NCBI GenBank assembly: GCA_014529385.2
Contig: CM043958.1
Location: 139,638,398 to 139,696,397, forward strand
Source: Adiantum capillus-veneris
Lineage: Eukaryota > Streptophyta > Polypodiopsida > Polypodiales > Pteridaceae
Length of the DNA: 58,000 bases
Direction: 5' to 3'
Shown here: positions 44,755-53,750 of the stretch, one piece after another
How positions within the stretch are numbered: position 1 is the stretch's first letter
Layout of the letters: every line of letters starts with the position of its first letter
Position numbers and translations under genes: made by a program
The notes under the pieces: model-generated
Database searches by the model: none
What the model was told of the DNA's origin: nothing
What the model saw: the letters and a program-made list of their open reading frames with translations, nothing else

Positions 44755-46604
44755 TCCGGATGATTTTTTAATGGAATGTGCCACTAGTGCCTGCCCTTGG
44801 TCCCCCTGAGTCCCTTTTAAGCCTAATTTCAACAAAAAAGTCAAATGGATAGAGAAAAACTCCCTGTGTGGACTTCAGAGCTTCCGAGCCGTTTTTTGAC
44901 TTTTGGAGTGCTTTTTGGCCAATGAAATTTCTTGATGTTGGTCTCCATAGCTTCCCGATCCCTTGGGGGATCCTTGCCGTAAGGTTTTTGTCGACTTTGG
45001 CTTCACCGGAGCTTCATTTGGCAATTTGTCACTCTAGAAGCACTTGTGATTGCGTTTACATGTCTTCGATGATTTGTGGTGGTCTACCACCATAGGACCT
45101 TGTTGTTGATGGTCTAGGAAAGCCGCTCGTGAAGTTTGGTGGCAAACGGGCATGCGGTTTGGCAGCGAGAACTATTTGACGCTTTGTGTGTCTGATGCCG
45201 TTTCTGAATTTTAGGGCTGCTTCGGGTCACTTTTTGGTCATGTGGGTCACATAGACTTGTCGAGCATGTCGAGATGCTCCTACCCATGAATTTTGGTAGC
45301 ATTTGGGTGCCTTTTTCGATTTCCCATTTGGTGGCCTCCTGCGGGATTCTAGGAATTAGGGTTTTTCCCGATGGTTTTCTACTGCCTTTGGACATCCAAG
45401 ACTGGTCTCCTATACTAGGGTAAGCTGCCGATGAAGTCTCATTGCTTTTGGGTTAGCCATTAGGTCGCCACCTCTACTTGTAGGGCTCTACCGCCCGCTT
45501 TGTGTGTGAGCCCTACGCTAGTTTTCGCGACAAAACGACAAACATGCGCGAAAAGCTCAAGGTGGTGAGCCTACCTCTCATGTCTGAAGCCCATTGGGTA
45601 GTCGTGCGCGTCGTAGAAGCTGCTGGAAGGTCAATCCGCTCTAGGTGGCAGAAGCTCTCTCCAAAAGGTCAATAGTGAAAATGAGCTAAAAATGAGGTGA
45701 AAATTTCTTATAATGGAGGTCCCCGAACCACTTTTCATGAAATTTGACATGTGCTCCCCTCTTCTTGCGAGATGTGGTTTAGGCTCAATAATTTCTTGAT
45801 TTGGACTCCATTTGCTCTGTTTACCAGAAATTTGGCATTTCGATCAAAACCTGGCCAAAACACGCTTTCTGCTCCAGTCTTATAATTGCACCCCCACTGT
45901 ACCATAGGTTTTCCTATAGTCACCGATCATCCCCATATTTTTTGTTTTTTGTTACGACTGTTTTTCACCTGCTTTTGGTATTTTTGAATTTTTTCTGCCG
46001 AAAATTAGCAAAATTAAAAGGAAAATAGCAAATCAAACCCAAAAAATCTCCAAAAATCCTAATAGATCACAAACATCACCGCAAAACATTATATACACTC
46101 ACATGCAATTTTTATGGTCGGATTTATCCGTTTTACCAATATTCTGCCCAAAAAATTGCTATTTTTACTTATATACACACACCTAGGGGCTTGATTTGGC
46201 GTTTAGCCCCATATACCTATAGATACATGCTGTATAAGGGCATATATACTTGGGTTAGTCCAAAGAATTTCGCAATCAAACAACAACCCTTAAAATAGTC
46301 GAAAATCATGCCCTTTTTTGCTCTTTCTGCTATTGGTTCTGCATTTGAGAATGCCTCCCCCCCTCCTAGCCGGAGTCCTCCTGGACGACAAGGTATCGCC
46401 TCGGAGTATGTGCCGTGCATAGGTTAAGAAATTTATTCTAATACTTGGCCGATGAATGTGGCCCTAATTTATGAATACTCGGTCAATGCATGGAAAAATT
46501 AATGCTATGCAAGAGAAGGGAATAAGCCATATGCTTATTGGCATTCGCTGTCGAGGTTTCCTGTTTTCTTTGCATGTAACAGCTGTAACTATATTGCTCT
46601 TTGT
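44755..46604. other. Unassigned sequence right of E5 copy 1
   Basis: No recognisable gene; open frames such as 45114-45395 (minus) show no motif. A C-rich/purine tract at 46354-46369 resembles a polypurine tract on the minus strand but is not followed by a TG. The E5 5' LTR expected somewhere here was not found. Confidence 0.4.
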
Positions 46605-47280
46605 TTAATTGTCTTTTTTGCAAAAGGCAATCACTTTGCTGCTACTGTTGATATAACCGTAGTTGTTTCTATGGAGAGGATTGGCTTGGACGGAATTTCC
46701 GTGGACCGTATTTCCTTTGCTTTCCATTGGTAGCTTGTTTTTGCCCGTTTTTGTAGGTTTTTTGCAACTACCTTGTTTGCCACTGTTTTGTTGCTGATTG
46801 GCATCCACATAAGTCGGTGGTCCTTTTTCAAATGCAGCTGTCTGCCTTCCGTTGTTGCTTGTACTGAAGGGAGTTCCTTTTGCTTTTGTTTTGGTATCCA
46901 AATGCGAGTAACATTTTGGTTATTGCTGAGCATTTTCTTTGGGATCCATATCTGTTTTATTCCCTTGGTTTTTGGTTGAACTATCTACTTCGGTTGAATT
47001 CTTTCCTTGCATTGTTGCTTGTCTGCCATGTCATTTCTATCCTTTCACATCCATACTTGTTTCCCTTGTTTTGGTAACCTAGAACTTTGCATTGCGGTCG
47101 GTTACTTTGTATTGCGGTCGGTTACTTTGTATGTATGTAGTTAGCATGGTTGGCTTTTACCTGTCTGTTGGCCTTGGGTATCATGTTGTGCTTTGGTGGC
47201 ATTCTTGCTTTTGGCTTTTTTGCTAGTGATTGCATTGCTGGTAGCTGATTATTCCGGTATTGTTGAGAAAATGCTATCAC
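46605..47280 (-). pseudogene. E8: Gln/Asn/Lys-rich tail after the protease
   Basis: Continuing in the same minus-strand frame as the protease is a low-complexity basic segment rich in Gln, Asn and Lys, interrupted by about eight stops. In other phases readable pieces at 46933-46605 have the same composition. It could be a C-terminal extension or an untranslated region; composition alone cannot decide. Confidence 0.35.
47091..47130. repeat. 20-bp tandem duplication
   Basis: ATTGCGGTCGGTTACTTTGT occurs twice in succession within the E8 tail. Confidence 0.93.
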
Positions 47281-47826
47281 CTATTGTTCTTGTGCGTGCT
47301 GAATTTTGACTGCATTCGCATTCCAATCTATCTGCACATTGTACTCTTTTTGCCAAGGTTGTCCCAACATCATTGGGTGTTGTGTGCTTTCATCCTCCAC
47401 CACATAGGATTTGTGTGGGTAAACATATTGATGTACTTGTACATGCAATATAGTCCAGCCCAATGTTTTCAACGAGTGTGATGTACTACTTTCCAGCACT
47501 TGAGGAGTATGATGAAGTTGGCCTGTGGATTTGAGCTGTTGGTATAATCCGTAAGAGATCAAATTTGCTTGAGCTCCAGAATCAAGCAATGCCGTTGATT
47601 CAACTTGATTGCTACCCACTTTGACTGCAATTATTGGCTCCACTGTGTCTTCATCCAACTTCGTTAGTCGAATGGCATTGATTCGCAATGGTGCTCCACT
47701 TTGTTGTTGTTGTCGCAGAAGTCTTCGTTTTGCAATGCGTTCTTTTGCTTCTGCTTGAGCTTCTTATCGTACTCTCTCTTTTTCCTTCATTCGTTGTTTT
47801 CCTTGATAAATTTGTTGAAGCATATC
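47281..47826 (-). pseudogene. E8: linker and aspartic protease downstream of integrase
   Basis: After the integrase C-terminus (ending KKYHLPLT) and a TAG at 47829-47827, the same frame runs through a charged, helical linker of about 45 residues (one TAA) into a retropepsin-like domain: VGSNQVESTALLDSGAQANLIS with the D-S-G active site, then HPMMLGQPW, the usual late motif, ending QIDWNAN. In ordinary Ty3/gypsy elements the protease precedes RT. The unbroken phase with integrase argues against chance juxtaposition. It is inactive because of stops. Confidence 0.8.
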
Positions 47827-48656
47827 CTATGTGAGTGGTAGATGATATTTCTTCAGTCGACATCCAGTAATCCAGTTCGGCATTTCTTCACCTGCTAATG
47901 TAGCAAGCTTGACAGCTCCACTTTGTGATAGATCACTAATCACAAAGGGTCCCATCCGTCGCTTTTTAAGTTTCTTGGCATGTTGCTTCAAAGTATAAAC
48001 AAGTACATAATCACCTGTTTTGAACTCTTTAGTGCGCACATGCTTGTCAAAAAACTCTTTTTGTCCTCTCTTTTTAGCATAGATTGAAGCTACAGCTCTC
48101 AAGCGGAGTTCATCTAGCTTTTCAAGATTATCTATTCTTGAAGAGAGTTCATGCCCTGTCCATTCTCAGCGTTTCGCTACTCGTAGAGTTGGAATTAAAA
48201 ACTCTATGGGTAGTATAGCATTTAGGCCAAAAACCATGTTGTACGGTGTTGTTCCTATCAATGTTTTGTAAGCTACCCTGTATACCCATAGTGTTGAGTG
48301 TAGGTGCTGATGCCAATATGTTCTTGACTCTGACACTATTTTAGTGAGAACCGTGCATAGTGTTTTATTTGTGGCCTCAGCTTGTCCATTGGCCTGTGGA
48401 TGGTATGGAGCAGATTTCCTATGTATGACCATGAATTCCTCTAGGAGATTATCAATGACTTCATTAAGAAAATGTGTCCCACAATCACTGACAATTTCTA
48501 TTGGTAAACCATATCGTACAAAACCATTCTCATACAAAAGTTGTGCAGTCGCTCGTGCATCTGCTTTTTGCGCTGCCTTGCCTTTGACCCATTTTGTGAG
48601 ATAGTCCGTAGCCACAATGATATATTGGGTATCATCTATAATGTGCATACGAGGAG
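47827..48656 (-). pseudogene. E8: Ty3/gypsy integrase core and C-terminus
   Basis: From about 48656: ISPRMHI, YIIVATDYLTKWVKGKA (first Asp), LPIEIVSDCGTHFLNEVI (second Asp, with Cys for the common Arg), SAPYHPQANGQAEATNKTL (Glu), LWVYRVAYKT, then the C-terminal domain (TGDYVLVYTLKQHAKKLKKRRMGPFVI, GCRLKKYH). One TGA at 48168-48166. The zinc-binding N-terminus is missing: similarity stops abruptly at 48656. The missing piece corresponds to the plus-strand E9 segment. Confidence 0.85.
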
Positions 48657-49331
48657 AGATGCGACTGGCAATGGTGATAAGAGTTAGTGAAAGGCTCCAA
48701 TCATGTAGTGGTAGATTTCCAACACATGTAGCAATTGATTTTGATAGGAGTAGCTAATTGATGGAGAGAAGTACATATGTTGGCTGGTTTGCTCACAATA
48801 GACGAGCTATTTAGCCTTTACACGTGCAAAGAGGAAGTGAGAACCATCCTTTTTGTTCACTTACAATGCATAACTAGTGAGGAGGAGTAGAAAGATTGTG
48901 TTGTTTAAGGGGGGCATGAAAGGGCATGCTTTGTTGGTTGTTGGGGTGATTTCAACTAGATTATGCCCAGGCTATGCATGGCTCTAGATAAACTTTAATA
49001 AAAGCACAATTAGTTGAAAGACACAAAATAACAAGATACATTGTAGATAACGATAATGCGATTATAAATTAACACTCATCATCCATGTTAAGTCAAAGCA
49101 ACTATAATACCACTTGGGGTTGTCATCAATAGTAGTAGCCAAAATGGAGCGATAGCCTTTGCAACCCTCTAAAATAGCACGTATCATTTGCATCAATTCA
49201 AAGTACAATAAACTTCAATTTTTTGCAAACATTATGCAAGAGATCGACAACTTTGTGGCTTGCTATATATGAGAAAAATATTGAAAAGTAGGTTATAATC
49301 TTGAACAATAGGTGAAGAAATTAGGTTATCA
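48657..49331. other. Unassigned sequence between E8 and E9
   Basis: No coding sequence recognised. It contains the left copy of a direct repeat (49120-49190) that recurs at 50393-50464 on the other side of E9. Confidence 0.45.
49120..49190 (+). repeat. Direct repeat flanking E9, left copy
   Basis: About 71 bp matching 50393-50464 at roughly 80 percent, with shared anchors ATCAATAG, AGTAGCC and CTCTAAAATAGCAC. Confidence 0.75.
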
Positions 49332-50390
49332 GTGGTGGTCAAAAGGGGTAAAACCCATCTACGAGCGGATCATCTTTCAAGGATACACAACGGGGAAGCT
49401 CCTGAAGGAGTAGATGATGACATACCATATGCTTATCTTTTCAATGTTGAAATGATACCCAAATGGTCACAAGAAATTTTTAGCATTCTTTCCTTTGGAA
49501 GTAGGTTTGATAATATGGAGTATAGATCCAATCAACAAACAATTCGACAAACAAAAAACTTCCAGTTGATAGTAGGACGGAAGTATCATCTAGGATCGGA
49601 CCAAATCCTACGATTATGTATAAATACGGAAGAATTCGATTGCTACCTTGAAGAAGCAGATATCCAGGATTTTGCATTTCATTGTTCAACAGTGAAAACA
49701 CACCACATATTGAAATAGTTAGGGGTTTATTGGCCAACTATGTATGTAGACACACATTATTATGTTACCAATTGTACTATATGTAGTGCCAAACGACCAG
49801 TGGATCACGCGACATTGTTTCAGGTAAACATTGCACCTGCATGGAGTCAATATATCATTGATTTCTTAACCACTAGGACGTTCCTTGAGAACATCACAAG
49901 AGCACGGAAAAGGGCTATAGAGTTGGAAGCTCGTGACTTTCAGTTTGGGAACCAACTCTATAAGCGAGGAAAGGACAATCAACTTAGAATCTGTGCAAGT
50001 GAAATCGAATACCTGTTGATTCTAGAACATGCACATAGCGGAATAAGTGGAGGCCATTTTTCGGGCGACAAGACGGCAAAAATTGTCTTAACCATAGTAA
50101 TATGGTGGCCTACATTGCATATGGATGCTGAAGAGTTTGTAAAGCGTTGTGACGCATGTCAGTGCACCAAGGTGCCGATAAAGAGAGACGAGATGCCACT
50201 TCGGCCTATGATGGGAGCAAGAGCATTTGCAAAATGGGGCATTGATTTTGTGGGACCTATCTCACCCCCTGCACGAGTCGTGCTCTCTACAAGTGAGGCA
50301 GCTTTCATCTTGGCCGAGGTTTGTAAAAGCAAGCACACCCAACTCCATCTGAGGTGGCCCTCTGAGGTGCCATATAAGCCATTAAATTAG
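49332..50390 (+). pseudogene. E9: RNase H end and integrase N-terminus with two zinc modules
   Basis: One plus-strand frame with a single TAG (49716-49718). It begins in the RNase H-integrase connection (HLRADHLSRIHNGEAPEGVDDD, PKWSQEI) and then carries two successive HHCC-like modules: the first around HCSTVKTHH, YWPTMYVDTHYYV and CTICS; the second around HAHSGISGGHF, WWPTLHMDAEEFV and CDACQ. It reaches FAKWGIDFVGPISPP at about 50275, after which similarity to integrase ends although the frame stays open to 50390. It probably belongs to the same family as E8. Confidence 0.82.
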
Positions 50391-50392
50391 AA

Positions 50393-50464
50393 GCTATCAT
50401 CAATAGCAGTAGCCCAAAATAGAGTTAGGGCCTTTGCAGTACTCTAAAATAGCACTTATCATTG
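50393..50464 (+). repeat. Direct repeat flanking E9, right copy
   Basis: Partner of 49120-49190. The rest of 50465-50657 holds no recognisable feature. Confidence 0.75.
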
Positions 50465-50654
50465 CTAGCTTGAACTCGTCTACTCCGACAAAGACTACTT
50501 TGGAGTATGTGATACATTTTTGAAAACCAAAAGAAGAGGAGAAATAACAAATCTCCTGATGCAATCTGCATAAAAAGTTCAAACTTCAGTTGGATGGTCA
50601 CAGTGAGTACTAGATGGTGACGCATGCACATGCGACAAGTGTGTAGTGAACGTG

Positions 50655-50780
<126 letters not shown>

Positions 50781-50990
50781 GAAGGCCGCATGGAAGGCTT
50801 TCTCTCTGTGATGTGATGCGCAATATTGCAGTGCTCTTTTTATGTCTACATGTTATAATTGAAGAAGCCCATTACGGGCTGCAACCTTGCCCTCTTGAAT
50901 AAAAAATCTTGAGTTCAACTCTCGTCGGTCAGATCTTTGAAGTCTCTTGGGATGGTTTCCTACAACGTTAAAATATTCTTCTTCTTCTTC

Positions 50991-51200
<210 letters not shown>

Positions 51201-51314
51201 CTCTGACGAAAACCACGAGGACATTGTGTGCCCTAGAAGATATTAGGTATGTTCACATGCAATGAGTCGATTTAACAAAAAAAACCCAAAAACCTCATCT
51301 TCGAACACTACTGG

Positions 51315-51342
51315 AACCATTCCGGGCCGGCGCGGAATGGTT
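51315..51342. repeat. GC-rich palindrome 1
   Basis: Arms AACCATTCCG and CGGAATGGTT around GGCCGGCG. Followed by TCGACAGCTTGCAGAAGG, similar to the flank of palindrome 2. Confidence 0.9.
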
Positions 51343-51694
51343 TCGACAGCTTGCAGAAGGTTTAGGCAGAGGCAACAATTGGAGGTAGGCTAAGGCTTGG
51401 TTCTCATTGCCCTCCCAGGTTCCCAGTTCACAAGGAGCAGCTACAGCATTACTAGGAAACAAAACCTCCGTAGAATGTTACAACCAATGGAAGCTCCCTA
51501 GCAGCACGAGTGATTGGTTGCAAACAAAGAGACCGTGCTCAACTCAGACAGTTCGCATTTTGTGCTGAAAAGCGGGCGGTAGTGTGCAGGCGCTTCTTTG
51601 TATTGAGATTTTTTTAATCCAATGGCTGTGGGCCACCTGCACTACGCCCTTCTCCTCCATGTTCCACTGCCTCATCTGAACTTGCCTTAAACTT

Positions 51695-51732
51695 GTTGCA
51701 ACCAGTCTGCGCCGGCGCGGACTGGTTGCAAC
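51695..51732. repeat. GC-rich palindrome 2
   Basis: 38 bp; left arm GTTGCAACCAGTCTGCGCC pairs with the right half with one mismatch. Shares the GCGCCGGCGCGGA core and the AACAGCTT flank with palindrome 1. Confidence 0.92.
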
Positions 51733-51801
51733 AGCTTACACAAGGCAAAGAAACTTACCTTTCTTTCTTTTCTGTGTGCTACGCGTGCTTTGCCCAGCTT
51801 G

Positions 51802-51802
<1 letters not shown>

Positions 51803-51832
<30 letters not shown>
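51803..51832. repeat. (CT)n microsatellite
   Basis: About 15 units; a short (CA)n run follows at 51899-51915. Confidence 0.95.
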
Positions 51833-51837
<5 letters not shown>

Positions 51838-51915
51838 ACCCACAATCGCATTCTCTCACATTCCCACTCTGTCACATTCTCTTTCATGACGCATAATCAC
51901 ACACACACACACACA

Positions 51916-52618
51916 AGTACTGAGTATTGAGACATTGCAGTTCTCGACATTCTTTTTCTATGTTCCCTCATCTAATCATGCTCATTCGTTACAATGCTAG
52001 CTGCATGGGCAACCGTGATATTGTGAAATCAGCCAAAACAAGATGAACTCGGGCAACTTGATGTGTCTCAACTAGTATCTGAATGATTAATAGTTGACAT
52101 CAGGTATGATGAGATGCCAATTGTGGTGTAGCTACTATGCAATTGTGATTGATATGGTTTTAGTAGATGCAGTCACAACACCAGCTTCATCTGCAAGGTG
52201 GTTAATCCCTTTTTATCATGCAAAAGTATAGATGAAACATAGAAATTTGACAATTGTGGTTATATCTCTGTGCCAATTCAATTGATCCCATATGATAAGG
52301 CTCATATCACCGTGATTTAGGCCATTGCCTGTAAATGTACTATCATGATCGAAACGAACTTAGGAGAACATCGTGTGCTTGGGACTGGATTGACAGTGGA
52401 GTGCATGCATGCTTGTTCTAGTTTTTATCAGTTTTGGCCTTCGACGTTATTTGGATTGATTCTCCCAAAGCTTCCTAGTGTCAAAACTAAATCAGGCAAT
52501 GACCCTCTGTGCTCATGTAACTGGGATGCCAAGTGAGCATTGACGTAGATGAGTCAAAATTAGTTTATTCTTTGCAAGTGATCCATTCAGCTTCTCAGCT
52601 CTAACTTTTGATGTGTAG
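51916..52618. other. Unassigned, possibly intronic to the P450 relic
   Basis: No other CYP97B exon could be recognised. The stretch just before 52619 ends with a T-rich tract and TGTGTAG, a credible splice acceptor. Confidence 0.4.
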
Positions 52619-52795
52619 GCGGTTTATGGTACATTTATGAGGCTGAGCACAGATCCACATTCTACATCCCATATTGGAAGGTACCCTTTGCGAGCTTGGT
52701 AGTCCCTTGCCAATGGAAGTTTCAAGAGAGAGTACTTGAAGGTGATTAATGATTGTCTTGATGGATTAATCAAGGGGGCGCACGAGACTCGCCAG
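52619..52795 (+). pseudogene. CYP97B-like cytochrome P450 pseudo-exon
   Basis: A 177-bp exon-like block between TGTGTAG and a GT donor (CAG/GTTTGT). It encodes, in shifting frames, AVYGT, then [16 protein letters not shown], then [19 protein letters not shown], all strongly reminiscent of one exon of plant CYP97B, a chloroplast P450 family related to carotenoid hydroxylases. One base is missing after AVYGT and about four extra bases precede KVIND, so the frame is broken twice although total length stays a multiple of three. Neighbouring exons, including the heme-binding Cys region, were not seen. Identification rests on remembered family motifs. The only host-gene trace in the window. Confidence 0.65.
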
Positions 52796-53520
52796 GTTTG
52801 TTCTTCTCCCATGGTTGCATCCATTTGCGTGCCTAATGCCTAACCTCTCTTTTCTATACCATACATTTGATATGTATTCCACCGATCTGTTCATTTTACA
52901 GACAACATTGTTATAGACACTATTAATCTATAAGAAAGAGCGTGAAAGTATGAAGTATGGATATTGTGAAGGTATCCGGGAAATGCCAAGAGAGGGATCC
53001 CATGAAGGTGATGCAACTCTAACAGAGGAAGCCACCCGCCCTGACAACGGGACACTCTACATGAAAGACATACCCTGTCCGTCATGAAAAGTTCTATGTG
53101 ACAACATAGCATACGTGGCCAACTCTTAGGGTGAGTATTTCTACCTTGCACACCTTGCCCAATGAAAATAATATAGGAGAGCATGCTTATGCTCTTGATC
53201 ATGAGGTTTCTCAAGTTATTTTGTCTACTTCTCATAGACTTACTCGAAGTTTGTTAGTTCTAACCTTTTTTGGTGTTTTTGATGCATCCACTATCAACCG
53301 CTTTATATGTACTTCTTTGACTTGGGATTTTATTAGGGTGGCTACTTTCTTAAAAAATAAGATGTATGACCATTTGTGTTAAGAAGCTGGTAAAATTTAA
53401 AATGACATGAGTATTTTCTTCAATATACCTTGCACTCACATCAATTTATCAAGGGTGTTGCTCATATTTGCTCGAAAATTGGTTTTTCTCGGTTTTCTTT
53501 GCTCGTTGATTATAAACCCC
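52796..53520. other. Unassigned sequence up to E5 copy 2
   Basis: No gene recognised; the minus-strand frame at 53235-52891 and plus-strand frame at 53131-53382 carry no motif. Similarity to the E5 leader begins at about 53521. Confidence 0.4.
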
Positions 53521-53562
53521 CCACTACCAGCATGTCAAGTATCAACTAATTTTGATGAAAAA

Positions 53563-53584
53563 GACATCCTACGCGTAGGATGTC
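53563..53584. repeat. Perfect 22-bp palindrome in the E5 copy 2 leader
   Basis: GACATCCTACG followed by its exact complement, at the same distance from the ORF start as the first palindrome of copy 1 (about 167 bp). Confidence 0.94.
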
Positions 53585-53750
53585 TAAATGGAAAATTTTG
53601 GCCAGATTTGCACTGTGAGCCCATGCACAGTTTTACAAGTTCATTTTAAGCTTTATTTTCAATTTTCAAGTCATTTGGATAGTTAAAACTCAGCTTCTCA
53701 GCTAATATGGAAAAAGCGCTAACTTCGGACTACTGAGTGCAATAGGATCT

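Larger units (their letters stand above)
28682..44760 (-). mobile_element. E5 copy 1: LTR element with a long unfamiliar ORF and no visible pol
   Basis: Minus-strand element: 3' LTR 28682-29613, polypurine tract and hairpin 29614-29649, then (moving right, 5'-ward) a coding region split by E6 and E7 and ending at ATG 43738, then a palindrome array to 44754. The same order occurs in opposite orientation at 53521-58000. No protease, RT, RNase H or integrase was found, so it is non-autonomous. Its 5' LTR was not found, so the right-hand limit is approximate. Confidence 0.75.

Noticed and set aside
46354-46369. Polypurine tract for E8 on the minus strand
   Set aside because: No TG LTR start follows and no LTR pair was found; the C-rich run may be coincidental.
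45600-46400. Missing 5' LTR of E5 copy 1
   Set aside because: Searched by eye for the LTR sequence seen at 28682-29613 and did not find it.
53085-53140. Possible copia RNase H fragment (VLCDNIAYVANS)
   Set aside because: Too short, with no flanking RNase H motifs in any frame.
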